From NCBI GenBank assembly GCA_038496675.1, contig CM076660.1:17859236-17923235 (forward strand): a stretch of DNA of 64,000 bases, read 5' to 3'. Origin of the DNA: Rachycentron canadum. Lineage: Eukaryota > Chordata > Actinopteri > Carangiformes > Rachycentridae. The number at the start of each line of letters is the position of its first letter. Position 1 is the first letter of the stretch. The notes beneath the pieces were generated by a model that was given only the letters and a program-made list of their open reading frames with translations, did not search any database and was not told the DNA's origin. The translations under genes and the position numbers were made by a program. Positions 13,993 through 26,130 of the stretch are shown here, piece after piece.

Positions 13993-15882
13993 GAGACCAG
14001 TTGTCTTGGTTTTAATTGGTGAACCTCTGGTTTTCTACCCATGGGCACTGCATAACCCAGTGCATTTGGACCCAGACCAAATCAATTTTGAGCTAGTCAT
14101 TTTTAACGTCATTGAACGCTTATGAACTTGTAGCAACACTCAGAGAGATTACCTTTCTGACCGCCTTACATTTCAAATCTTCATTTCGGCTTAAGGAACC
14201 CTATTAACTCGTACGTCCAGCTTGACAGCAAATGAAATGAGACAGCTCCCCCCTCATCCTAACAGCTTGAGTGAATTCCTGTGAGACTACAGAGCAAGCA
14301 TGCAGTCCAGTACATGTCCATATCTGGTATTTGTGCCTCAGCCCTGACACTTGACAAATGTTGTGCTTCCTTCTAAACCTGGTTACTAGCAGGTTGTCCA
14401 ATGACAGCAGCTATTCGCTGTTTAATACCACCAAAATCCGATTATGTTTTTCGGGTGCATTCGCCAGCCGACAGAGATGGATGGAGACTATAAAATAAGG
14501 CACTGGCCGAGTAGAACATTTTTTAAAAGGTTAGAGAAGACATAAAAATAACAGGACTCTAGGATATCTGTGGTTAAATATCCCTGCACCCAAGGTCAGC
14601 AAAGTCAAGGTGGAGGAGATGATACAGGGAGGAAGGCAGGCTGTCGGTGCTTCATCCTGAGATGCCACCAACCAGCTTGGGAGACAGAGACGCTTATATG
14701 ATGGATGTAAATCCTCCTTTTTTTCAGTGTGCGGTTGTGGTCATTGTAAATTATGACCACAAAGAGGAAAAGGGACAGAGAAAAGGGCAAAAAGACAGAG
14801 AGTGGTAGACTGGAGGGAGGTTTGTTCTTAGCAGAAAAATACCATCAAGTCCAGCTGCTGTGTGTCCTGAGTAGTTCAATCATGTGCAGAATAGATGACA
14901 AGTTCATTAACCAACGTCCCCTATGGTAAGTCTTGCTGTAGGTGGCTTAGTGAGCCATGAGAGCACAGCAGTAAACACAGATTTCTACCAGGGATCAATA
15001 CAAGGTAATCAAAAGCTAAATCGAGACTATGGCACTGAGGATTGTTGAACAGATTCATCTGGCATCTGTTTAGTATGAACGCTACACAACCACGCATTCA
15101 GTTAAGACAGTATCAGACCAGTCAACTCTTTCATCTGTATGTTTGCCAACACAGTTCACTCTATGGGACAAAAAGGTCAAATCCAATAATCACATTCCTC
15201 CCGTTGTTTTGTCTTAGAGCCAGTCTCAGTTTCTGGAAAGGTCCATTCAGAGACTGGGGACCTTTCTACCTAGTCCTGAAAAGCTTCAAACCAGCGCTTC
15301 CACTGCTCAATGGCTGAGAACAGTCCAGCCCGGGCTTTCTCTGGGTAACACAATTAGCCATGGAGCGTCCAGGCCCGTCCTCCTTCACATTCAGCCTCTT
15401 TTTGATGGCCAGCCAGCTCCATGACTTTACCCATACACAGTATCAGCCTATTGCAATGCAAAACAGCAGCTACTTCTCCAGTCCTGCACCATCTCACATC
15501 CCACCCTAAAAGAGGTCCCTCTCTTTAGCCCTGCTTTGTCCCACAGCTACTAATGCGTGTAATTTTGGTGCAAATGAGGAACTGGGACTGTGAGCAAACA
15601 CACCTCTTTCAGTTTGAGCTATTATAGGATTTGGCCCATATGGTGGGAGGAAGATTTGTAATTGTGGCTCACTGGGGAAACAGTGGGAAAGCAGTATGGG
15701 AGGGCTGAAGAGTTTGTGGAGCTTAGTTTCAAATAAAAAACCAAAGAAAAACAAGAATTCATGGTGCACAACTCAGGAACACACTGCAAGACTTTGTCTT
15801 CATGGAAATGTCTCTCAAGAATGCAAATACCCATAGTCCATTTCTAAAAACCATAGAATTAAACTAAAGTCTATATGCTGTC

Positions 15883-15901
15883 TATATATATATATATATA
15901 C
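15883..15901. repeat. Short (TA)n microsatellite
   Basis: About nine TA units. Confidence 0.85.
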
Positions 15902-17181
15902 AGCTGTAGATTTTAATCTTCAATTAGTCTCCAAATTAAAGGAATATTTAAAACTGTCCTTTGTTCTCAGAAAACTTCCACACATGATTCAAACCACTAT
16001 TTCAGGCTCAACAGTGGAGTGAGGGAGGAGTGGAATACAAAGCCGGCATGCCTTCAGTGAGACAGTTTTATATGATTAAAATTGACTGGCACATGGTGCA
16101 GGCCTCCACACCCACCCATAACAGATATTGAAGACCCCCCTGGGAGGGAAGGCAGCCAGAGGCCTCCCTCAGTGAATGAGACAGGTTTGTAAAAAAGCAT
16201 GAGGTTGCCGCCACAATCAATTTTCCTCCATTCAGCTCATGTATGTGTGTGCGTTTTCTGAGAGTGTGTCCTCGTACCCGGGCTCCAGTCAACAATTCCA
16301 ATAGCTCCTTAAAAACCACTCAGGCCCTTCTCGCTGCACCCCCCCATTCAAGTGGCATGGAGATAAATATTTATCACATCACAGGAACAAGAGAGAGACG
16401 GACAGAAAGGACGGAAGAGCAAAATAGAAAAACAGGGAGAGAGGAAGAGAAAGCCAAAGACACTTGTGGTTACGATGACAACAGCTTCCTACTTGGCAGA
16501 GGACAGAAGCTGATGGAAATGGAGGAGACTAAAAAACAATAAGGAAAAAGCAAAGGAGTTGTGAGAGTGGAGGGGAATGAAAACAGCAGCTTCAGCCTCA
16601 AAATGAACCCAAGGGGGGTGAGCACCCATCTGGGCAATGTGCCACTCTGGTCAACCTCCCCTCAGTGAATTCCTGGAAAAACAGAGTATTTTTCTGTGTT
16701 TTACTCACAATGTTAGACGCAATTTCACATCTTACATTCCACTCACTTCCTCCTTCAAACTTAAAAGAGAAATTCAAATAGTTCTTTCCTAGGAGGCAAT
16801 AATAACACTAACTGCTGCATTTAACAGTGTGTAGCAAGGAAGGAGAGTGATATGTATATATAAAAATGGTGTGCACACCATAGTAATACTCAAGGTTATT
16901 GTGAATGTTGGGGATTTATGGGTAAAAAATCCATTTAGGATTCAATCAGAGAGGAGGGTCCTCTGAAACAGAGCATGGAAGCACCACAGGACACACTTAC
17001 AGCTGCCATAAAAGAGATTTCCCTGGATGGAGCCTGAGAATCGAACATTAGAGTCTTCTCTGTCCTATCAGCAGGAGCACACATTGCCAAGACAGGCCAG
17101 CAACCACGACCTTTAACCCCAAAAAGGCTGAAGGTTGTGTGGCTGTGACCTGCACATGGTAAGTGGAATAACACTTCATTT

Positions 17182-17300
17182 AATGCTGAAACGACTTGTG
17201 TATAAATCATTTAGTCAGTTTGTCCACAAATTAATCCACAATTTCAATAACCAAGCAATCATTTTAAGTCATCGATTGAGTAAAAATGCCAATAACGTGA
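17182..17300. repeat. Second, partial copy of the 'gctgcaa...ttaatc' repeat
   Basis: 'aatgctgaaacgacttgt', 'catttagtcagtttgtccac', 'aaattaatccacaatttcaa', 'aagtcatcgattgag' and 'aaaaatgcca' follow the order expected for one end of the family. No coding capacity. Confidence 0.55.
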
Positions 17301-17680
17301 TCAACATTGGATGTGCTGCTGATTTTACACGCAAAGTTTAGTGAACTCATCACAGTGAGTGCTACTGAGCCTGTATAAAAAAACAGATATAAGGGTCCCC
17401 TGGAGCAATTACCCCGATGATGTCACAGTGATGTCATCTTTATATACTGTTAAGTTTATCATCAACCTGCATTACAAACTGGAGGTGTGGGTTTTGAAAG
17501 AAGTGGGCATGTAGGAGGCAGGAGGACTGCAATGAGAGGATATTATTGAATTGCATGATGGGAAATGGAGGATCCAGAATTTTTGGAGCTTGGCTAATAT
17601 TAGAAACTAAAAGTCAGGATATCACTTGCTGATATAGTACCCTTTCAAATAGATGATGATGATGATTCATCAATTAATGT

Positions 17681-17682
17681 AG

Positions 17683-17717
<35 letters not shown>

Positions 17718-18117
17718 NNNNNNNNNNNNNNNNNNNNNNNNNNNNNNNNNNNNNNNNNNNNNNNNNNNNNNNNNNNNNNNNNNNNNNNNNNNNNNNNNNN
17801 NNNNNNNNNNNNNNNNNNNNNNNNNNNNNNNNNNNNNNNNNNNNNNNNNNNNNNNNNNNNNNNNNNNNNNNNNNNNNNNNNNNNNNNNNNNNNNNNNNNN
17901 NNNNNNNNNNNNNNNNNNNNNNNNNNNNNNNNNNNNNNNNNNNNNNNNNNNNNNNNNNNNNNNNNNNNNNNNNNNNNNNNNNNNNNNNNNNNNNNNNNNN
18001 NNNNNNNNNNNNNNNNNNNNNNNNNNNNNNNNNNNNNNNNNNNNNNNNNNNNNNNNNNNNNNNNNNNNNNNNNNNNNNNNNNNNNNNNNNNNNNNNNNNN
18101 NNNNNNNNNNNNNNNNN

Positions 18118-18159
<42 letters not shown>
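17681..18159. repeat. (AT)n microsatellite interrupted by the assembly gap, with a short ATAC lead-in
   Basis: 'acatacatacatata' passes into pure TA up to 17717. After the gap, pure AT continues from 18118 to 18159, about 21 units. One array spanning the gap is the simplest reading. Confidence 0.85.
17718..18117. other. Assembly gap of 400 N
   Basis: Exactly 400 undetermined bases. Both edges are (AT)n: 17696-17717 on the left and 18118-18159 on the right. The gap most likely lies inside one long (AT)n array that the assembler could not cross, so the true length is unknown. Apparent open frames crossing it are artefacts. Confidence 0.97.
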
Positions 18160-18161
<2 letters not shown>

Positions 18162-18569
18162 TAATGAAACTAATCCTTCCTTTATTTAATGCAAACAGAC
18201 ACAATATACACCCATATATACAGACTAAATAATAAATGTCTAATATCACCATTGGGTTTGATAGATTTCTATCATTGTAATTGCTTGTCCCTTCAGGATA
18301 TAAATGAACTTTTATTTTAATAGACACTCTTCCTTTTCTGTCTCTAATATGGGCTTTTACAATGCAGGAGTCCATCCAATCCATACAATTCTGTTATATT
18401 CCATTGTGCAAATCATAGCCTGAGGTTTTTCCTTTACACATGTCCTCTCACTCTGGTAGCCAACCTGGTCTTTTTGCAGTTGTATCCATAATTCTGTGGT
18501 GGCCACATATAAAACCATTATCTCCCACATTTGATCCACCTCAATCCTCTCTCAATATTATATTTCCTC

Positions 18570-18851
18570 ATCAAGAAGGGTGCGGGGGAGTGCGGAGCCT
18601 TCCCTCGAGTCTTTTTCCTGACTTGATTTCTTCCCCTTGCCATCATTTTACCTCCATCCACTGCTTCCCTGCCTCTCTGTTACATTTCCTACACATTTGT
18701 CTCACTTTCCTTTCTCCTTTGATTCTCTATTTGTCTGTTTCCTGTTCTTTATCACTCTCCCCAACAGTCATCCATCTTTTTTTTTATCTGTCTAGATCTC
18801 TTCTCTTTCACACCCACTTCCTGTGTCTCTGCCTCCCTTTCTGTTTCTCTC
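18570..18851. repeat. Long pyrimidine-rich (CT-rich) low-complexity stretch
   Basis: About 280 bases of strongly C/T-biased sequence, with recurrent ctttct, ctccctt and tctct words, ending 'ttctctcag'. The plus-strand open frame across it (S/L/F-rich) is a product of base composition. Confidence 0.7.
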
Positions 18852-20298
18852 AGATGCAGCAGGCTACAACAGAAGAGTAGAGGAGGATTTTCCAAGAAGT
18901 CATAAATCCCAGAGAAAGCAGCAGAGGAGGTAACACCAGTACCAGGAAAGACAGAGTGATTTGGAGAGAGGGAGAAAACCCTAAAGTTCAATTTGCAGTA
19001 ATTCTGTTATCTGAAGCAGGCAGGGCTGGGTCACGGCTTCAGATACAATAGGTCCCCTGCAACAGCCGTTTAATGTATTTACTGTCAGTAATTACCTCTC
19101 TATATGGTAGTTTTCAATAGAGTCTGCCATTCTTACATTGGATTCACACATATAAGGAATTCACAAAAACAAAGCATTCGTGTAATCCAGCCTAATTTCA
19201 TCTGATTTGTAACAGCCTCACTGTTTACTGTTCACTCTGCACCATCTCTGATCTGTATAACCTCACTTATATTACAAACAAAACATCCTACTAACTGCTT
19301 TTATTGTGAAGAAGCCAGAGGAAATGTTATGGGTTTGTCAGCACAGTGACATGGTAATTGCTGCCATTTAAAGATTTTCATTTGGGGCAGTTTTTGACAG
19401 TGAAGTGGTTTTAAATATTGCAGGGAGCAGTTGCAGTGAGCTGATCTGCAGGCAGCAGGCTGCACAGCTCCAACTCCTCAGTATGGCAACCCTCACTGCA
19501 TCCTGCTGTTGTGTCTCCTCTCCGCACAATGCACAGAATGAAATCAGATGGCAGGATGATTGTTGTCAAGCAGGACAATATTGACTGACAAAACAGAGAC
19601 CACGCTGTAAACACACACACACACTAGTTGCTGATCAAGATGCATCTGCTGCTCAAAGGTATTCACAGTGTTTCTGTTACCATGGTAACCACAGGTGTTT
19701 CCAAATCAAACAGCAGCTTGTCTTGAGTCTTGAGGATTGCAACTTTTCAGGTAGTATTGCAGCTACATAAAGCAGGAAGACTCTGGGAGTTTTAGTCCTT
19801 ATTAAGAGTCGAGCACCAAAAACACTGTCTTTCAAACTCTGCCCTCACTTTATTATGCAGGATAAAAAAAATCTGTCTGAGGCCCATGTTGAGATAACCC
19901 CTAACGGCATCACTAGGACACTTTCTCTGACTTGACAAAGCCTTTCACAGGCTGAGTATTATTCCTCCTGAATCATAACTTTATTTGATGTGTAAAACTA
20001 GTGCTGTTCCCCTTTAAACTTGGCAGTTCAGTGCCTTTTGTCTTTATACAGGTATGACAATGAATGAAAGTAATGATGGAGAACAGCTGCAATTCCCATA
20101 ATACACAGATCACTATTCTGTCTTCAAGGTACTCACAATGACAGCAGCTGAAAATATGTTTCCACCTCTTACGAAGTGCACTGCTACTGAAGTCTTCAAT
20201 AAACCAGGCAGCCAACACAAAGGTGTGACCTTCAATTACACCTCTCCACATTCAAATTAACCGTCTCTAGCAGGAGAGATAGGGGGTCAGAGATAAAG

Positions 20299-20300
<2 letters not shown>

Positions 20301-20330
<30 letters not shown>
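20301..20330. repeat. (GA)n microsatellite
   Basis: (GA)5, AA, then (GA)n up to 20330. A purine-only strand. Confidence 0.9.
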
Positions 20331-20669
20331 ACAAATACTAATGGCTACAACTATGCAAATCACAAAATCTAATGTAAGTCAACTTTATGTCTTAATAATT
20401 ACTACAAGCTTTAATGAGCCCAGGATAAAACCACTTGTATATTAACCAGAAGGTTGTGATTACAGGAGAAGTGAGCTGTTAAGTAAACAAATTAATAATT
20501 GATGTGCTGTGAGAAAATTTAAAAATGTATCACTATCAGTGGATGCCATATTTTGAACTTTATATTTTTCCTTTAGATGTGTGTATCTGCATTTTGAGAC
20601 ACAGGGCAGGGGCAGCCTCACACCCACCGACCACAACCACAAAAAGCATCCCCACTTTGTTTTAAAGGT

Positions 20670-20701
20670 GGGGTGTTGTGGGGTTAGGGGGAGCCCAGGG
20701 G
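20670..20701 (+). other. Canonical G-quadruplex motif, four G runs
   Basis: Runs of 4, 4, 5 and 4 G at 20670-20673, 20680-20683, 20687-20691 and 20698-20701, separated by loops of 6, 3 and 6 bases. This meets the usual G3+N1-7 rule. No gene is visible nearby. Confidence 0.8.
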
Positions 20702-21028
20702 TAAAGAACAGATATTGTCCATCGGGCTCGACTGGTCTGCGCAATGTGTTGGAAAAACAGCCCACTGTGGAGCAGGGATTATTGAAATCTTCTCAGGCAG
20801 GGCTGTTTTAAATGGGAAAGGGAGTGGTGGTGCTGATGCTGCGTGTGCGTGTGATGAGTGTGTGTTTGAGTGTGTCCCTGTGCGCACAAGTCACGGACAA
20901 GCATGAGCGCTGCTGTTGATGACACCTCCATGAATGAGTAAATCTGCTGCTTTCCCCTCCTCACACCACTGCTACTATAGTTTTACTAGGAAGTGGAGGG
21001 CTAACAGATGCTGCACTTCTCTTTCAAA

Positions 21029-21069
21029 TACACACACAAACACACACACATAGACACAGACACACACAG
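21029..21069. repeat. Imperfect (CA)n microsatellite
   Basis: CA units interrupted by AA, TAG and GA. Confidence 0.85.
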
Positions 21070-21237
21070 TGGTGTGGGGGCTGAAGAAGCTGAAAATGAG
21101 GGTGTGCAAGCTGTGACGGTGAACATTAATGGGGACAGCAGCTGTGGAATTAATGTGGCACATCTGGGAGGACGGAGCAAAGAAGAGACAGCAGCTCTGA
21201 GAGGGAGTGATGAGGAAGTGATACAAGTAGACAGACA

Positions 21238-21285
21238 GGAGAGAGAGAGAGGGAGAGAGAGAGTGAGAGAGAGAGGAAGGAAGGA
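21238..21285. repeat. (GA)n-rich purine tract
   Basis: GA units with GG and GT interruptions, ending ggaaggaagg. Confidence 0.85.
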
Positions 21286-22198
21286 TGTTTGACTTGATTT
21301 TCAATAAGCCTCTGCCATCAGTCTCACTCGATGTCTCTTGTATTCTAGCATCTGGCTGCAGAAATAGATTTTTAAGGCCCTCTTGTCCTTGACTCACCTG
21401 TTAAAACATCTTCATTTATGACTAAGAAAAGTCAACTTAACCAACACATTGCTATCACATTCATTCATTTAAACACACTCTTATTATTTATAACTTGCCC
21501 TCTCTGACCTCATGGTTACATGTGCTACTTTGAAGCGTTTTACTAATGCATGCACTTATTCTAGCCTGCAATAACTAAGGAGAGGTGCAAGAGCCTTGAC
21601 AATATTGACAATAACCATGGAGAGATATAGCAGTGGGGTGCATTGCCACAAGAAACAGATCAGGAGCTTGTAAGAAAATGCAGAATGTGTGGACATTTTC
21701 ACAGAGCAATTTGACTGAGAGGAGAGGGTCAATTTCTCAGTAGGGAGAAGTTGTTCTGCTTGAAAACAACCACTGGATTGCTGCTGCTGGGACAACAAAT
21801 AAAAAGTAAAGGTTTAGATGTGATTATATAGGTGAAACAGACTCATAACCAGGTTCTTCTTCCTTTTACAAAAAGCACAGCTTCAAGGCAAGGCCTTTCT
21901 CCATCCCCCTATTCAAGTGCTATCCTGGGAGCGCCATCAAACAGGCAGCCAGAGGGCATCCTTAAAAATCTCCTCAACCTCCCAGCTCTCTGCCTCTGCT
22001 CTCCACTGCTTGTGTCTTGGTTTTAACACCTTCATTGAGGGCCCTCATAAGCACGAGAAAGCAGTCCGCGCCTGCCTGGAATAGACATCTCTGCAAGATT
22101 TTACTTGGAGTTTAAAGACACAAATGCAAACACACAGACAGGCGTCAACAGCCCACCAGGTGGAAGAACAAGGGAAGAGCTGCCTGGCTGTCTGTCAG

Positions 22199-22203
22199 TG
22201 TGT

Positions 22204-22240
<37 letters not shown>
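22199..22240. repeat. (TG)n microsatellite, 16 pure units after one TA
   Basis: TG x4, TA, then 32 bases of pure TG up to 22240. Confidence 0.95.
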
Positions 22241-22241
<1 letters not shown>

Positions 22242-23649
22242 CTCTAGGAGGACCCACCACCATGCCTATCAGCCAGCTAAGGCACTTCTACAGTATCGGA
22301 AGAGCTCTGTAATGAGCCATCACGGTCTTGGAGATCCACTTCACCTTTACAGCTCAGAAAATCAGCTAGAGGAGCAAGAGACAGAGAAAATGAGACGGGG
22401 GAGTTGTGGATTTTAGTAAGGAGAGAAAACCCATAAAATAAACTGTCACCACTCTCTAGATACCCTTCAGAACAAAACATACCACCTGATGTTGTTTATC
22501 AGCACCACGATGACTGAATTAAGCCTCTTTAATAGATGCTCACAAATGCTCAGTATTCATCTCAGACTCTGTACTCATTATGTTCCCACTCTGAGAATGA
22601 ACATGGTGGTTAAGAAGTGAAAAACTCTTCATATACGCAGTAAATGTCTGCTTTGCTGCTAAACAAGCTTTGGACCTGGACTAGCTGGTTCATGAATTAA
22701 CTCCTGCAGCCAGTGTCTAAAGGGCATGGTAATATTTTAGCACAATGGAAGCAACTGGCTAGCTTCACATAATCTCAAGAGCAACATAGTGCTAGAACAT
22801 TTAACCCTAAGACGTGAACAGGATACCAATGTTCTCCCCATGCAACATTAAGTTGATCAAAGGGCTGAATTTCCAGAACCTGAGGGGATGTCTTTAATAT
22901 AGAGAAGAGCACAGAGGAGGTGGAAGAGCTGGGGATTCATTTAGATTAAGACTTTGATTCTCTGACACATTCCCATTTCCTATTAGAGAGAAATATTAGC
23001 ACCAACTATCAACTAAATTGGGACCTATCTGCAAGGCACAACTGAGATGAGCCTTACGAATATTCTTAAAGCTTTTCTTTAATTGTTTGAATAATTGTCT
23101 GTCACACGTGGCCTGGCAATGGGTGACCATGAAGGAAGGAGGGTGACGTTAGCAGTAAAACACCCTTCACACAGAGCTGAAGATAGAAATGGATGATCTC
23201 TCTTTCCTCTCCCGCTCTCTTTTCCTCAGATATATTGCACTATCAATTCCCCTGCAGCGGAAGCCACACTAGGAAGATGAATAAATTAATCTGGAATAAA
23301 TGGCCTCCTGCTTGACACATAATCACAGATTAGGCTGGATCGGCTGGGAGTGATGGGAGAGGAGGGCTGAGAGAGGAGGGGGTCACCCACATTAACCCTG
23401 CACGGGCACAGGAGGCCCCGGCAGCTCCAACCAAAGGCAGAGTGAAGTCTGAGCTGTGAGGTGATTTAAGCAGACCTGTGGGCTCGACCCTGAGGTGTGA
23501 TTTAAACTGTGGTAGGCGGCAGCTAATGATGTCACTAATGAAGGAGTTCATTACTGGGTCAGCCCTTTGGACCCAGCCATGCTAACTCACCACTCTGTTA
23601 TGAATAACCATGGCTTGAATGACAGTGATAAAAGTCTGATAAAACTACA

Positions 23650-23758
23650 CAAATCTGTACCATCTGTACCAAATCTGTACCATCATATATATTTATATAT
23701 ACATATACATATATACATACATACAGTGTGTGTGTGTGTATATGTGTGTGTGTATATA
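23650..23758. repeat. Composite AT/ATAC/GT microsatellite with a short direct repeat, overlapping the left end of the MITE
   Basis: A 13-base direct repeat (aaatctgtaccat, twice) at 23651-23683 runs into (AT)n and (ATAC)n, then interrupted (TG)n up to 23758. The last 35 bases or so occupy the place where the MITE's right end has 'agtgttcaaaagtctta'. The microsatellite therefore appears to have expanded inside the transposon terminus. Confidence 0.75.
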
Positions 23759-24381
23759 GGCCAACCCAGGATTTGGTGTTTTATCAATGTTATAATGACC
23801 ATATATAATTATTTCTCAGTCTCTTCATTGGAATACAACAAGAAAATACAGGAAATGTGTAGCAGCAATAAAAAACAGAAAATGTTTTTCTTTTTTCTGA
23901 AAAAACAGCTTCTATAGGCTAAAGTGGCAAATATTTAGTGTGACCCTCCTTAGACTTGAGCAAAAGCAGGAACCTTTGTCCTATTTCATGTCAAAATTAT
24001 GCTGTGATGGTTTGACATGCTTGACATGCTTGACATTACATACACATGTTGTATGAGGTTAAGTCATTGGAATTTACCACTCTCAAAGGGAAATCAGCAA
24101 ACAAACTGTATTCAAGCTGTTTTAAAGAAATTTGAGTGTTCAATTCAGGTTGAAGAGCCAGGTTCCTGCTGTTGCTCCAGTGTAAGTGGAGGTCACACTT
24201 GCAATACCTGCCACTTTAGTCTATAAAAGAAGCTTTGGCCAATTTTTTTCTTTTTTAATACTGTACATTTCCTGTATTTTCTGGTTCTAATAAACAGAAA
24301 TATTTATATATGTCATTATAGCATTGCTGAAACATAAAATTAACAAAAAAAAGTGGCATAAGACTTTTGAACACTACTGTA
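23722..24381. mobile_element. Non-autonomous fold-back DNA transposon (MITE, Tc1/mariner-like TA ends)
   Basis: Seen: the two halves are imperfect inverted repeats. On the left, 'aaaatacaggaaatgt' (about 23843-23858) matches the reverse complement of 24263-24278. 'Ctataggctaaagtggc' (23912-23928) matches the reverse complement of 24211-24227. 'gttataatgacc.atatata' (23790-23808) matches the reverse complement of about 24302-24323. Further in, 'gtgtgaccctcc' at 23938 pairs with 'ggaggtcacact' at 24188. The arms are therefore roughly 195-230 bases, with a central unpaired region of about 230 bases. The outer ends read TACAGT and ACTGTA, consistent with insertion at TA. There is no transposase frame inside. 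A 9-base unit, ttgacatgc, is repeated about three times at 24012-24037. Known: MITEs with ends like 'caaaagtcttaggccac' are abundant in teleosts. Family name not assigned. Confidence 0.8.
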
Positions 24382-26130
24382 TATAGTAGTAGTGTATATA
24401 CGTAGTAGTTTGTCTTGCAGGGTTTTTCTCAACCCCTCAAGTACTTTTCTGTACTCTCAAAAAATTATCATCAATGCATCTGATCTGATCAATCATCACA
24501 ACGCTACATCTCCTTTCCAAACGACCAAAAGCATCCACAACATCCAGCAGTGGCCCTGTCAGATTTTCTGCTGAGCGGAACACAATTAAGGTGAACGGAA
24601 AGATTTGTCATGTTGATTTATCCCACACCTCACCTAATGAAATTTTCCCACATTCCCTTTTGAGCAAGGGGCTGAAGGGACAAGGGGGGAGGGTGAGAAA
24701 TTAAAGATGGGACGACCCCCCCGCACCCTACGTTCCTCTGTTTAGATGAATGAATCGTACCTTTGTCCCTTTCATTTTTCTCAATTAAGTGTTTGCCATT
24801 TGGAAAGCTTCCCAGATTCATGATCATTAAAACCTTTGCATGTCAGAGGGGGGTTCAGGAGGAGGAGAAAGGGGGACGGGGGTGGGGGGTGAAAGGCACG
24901 CTTAATTCAATTTCATAGTCATCAACGCTACCTGCCCTCATCGACAGACAGAGTGAATGCGTGGGAGGGATGGTTAAAAGAGAGAGAGAAGAGAGAGAGA
25001 TAAATAATGGCAATAAACAGACTATCCATCTGAGGGCAGCTGCTAACATGAAAAACACTTATTGACAGTGCAAATCAAAGCTACTTTGTCTGCTGATAAG
25101 TCTGAAAATCTTTAGACATGTAAACAGAGACGTGTTAGAGTAAAGAAACATATCGTGCTGATCCAAGTGACACAAATGTTTAAATGCATGTAATATTTCT
25201 TGTGGAAAAAGATGTAAAAGCTGAAGAAATAACTTCACTTCAAACTCACCAAGTTGATTTTTCTTTTTAAATGTCAAGGCGCAACACTAAATTTCACGGG
25301 GAAAAATTTGAAAGAGAGAAAGATGTAAAAGAGCCAAACACTTGTCTTCCTCGTGTGAAAGTTTCTTTATCTTCCTCCTGGTGCTGCATCGACAACGGCA
25401 TAAACCCCAGACCTGGCACGCTTCAGCAGTTAACATGATATATTCATGTGGCAAAAATCAATGCTTATATAATACACTCACATTAACATGAGACGGAACA
25501 GCACACAGAGGAACCCCCTGACCCCCACCATCCAGACAAATGTCATGTAGGCAGTGTACAATAGAGGCAGAAACAAAGTGGAGGTCAAACTCTTCCTAGC
25601 AGCTCAGTCCTGTTTGTTCATACAATCCCCACGTTTCACAGGATGTGCACTAAAGGATCGTCCAGGGATGAGGTGTAAAGAGGTGAACTGAGTGAAGTGT
25701 AGGCTGGATCATTATCATATCAAACAGAAAGTGGCGACTAAAACAGAATATTTAAAAAGTTGTGACTAACTTTCAGCTGTGTGTTTATACCAGAGTAATA
25801 AGTTAATTCTTCAGCAAAGGGCTTCGAATTAGACACGCGACCGAAACGGTGGCTTGTAAATCCCTAAAGGTTTCATTTAGAGGGGAATGCTAATTCTTAT
25901 CGACCCTCCAGTCAAGTCAGGAAATAAGTGATGGGGGTCCGTTGCTGCTGCCTTCCCAATACCATCACAATCAGAGGAGGAAGTGGAGAGAAACACCTCT
26001 GGCCTAATCACATTCATGGTTTCTCTACCTCAGTGATTTGCAAACATGGGTCTTGTATACACCTCAGGGTCCAGAAAGAGAAACAACAATTTGACTTTAA
26101 TTTTGTGTGTTTTAGGCAGCGGTGCCTTCA

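Larger units (their letters stand above)
12543..17680. other. Non-coding DNA, no gene recognised
   Basis: Contains the two 'gctgcaa...ttaatc' repeat copies listed separately, a purine-rich stretch at about 16380-16560, a small hairpin (gggtaaacattaccc, 13561-13575) and a composite 'gatgtcacagtgatgtcatc' near 17416. No exon with convincing splice sites was found. Confidence 0.55.
18160..23649. other. Non-coding DNA, no gene recognised
   Basis: Besides the listed tracts, the minus strand near 19980-20050 reads 'gtttaaaggggaacagcact' and 'gttttacacatcaa', which resembles a teleost repeat end. The minus-strand frames at 18180-18540 were checked for transposase or reverse-transcriptase motifs; none was recognised. 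Confidence 0.55.

Noticed and set aside
17674..18384. 236-codon minus-strand open frame
   Set aside because: Most of it is the N gap read as unknown residues plus translated (AT)n. The remaining sequence shows no recognisable domain.
18180..18540. Possible transposase or reverse-transcriptase remnant on the minus strand
   Set aside because: Several adjacent short frames, but no DDE, YADD or helix-turn-helix motif could be recognised.
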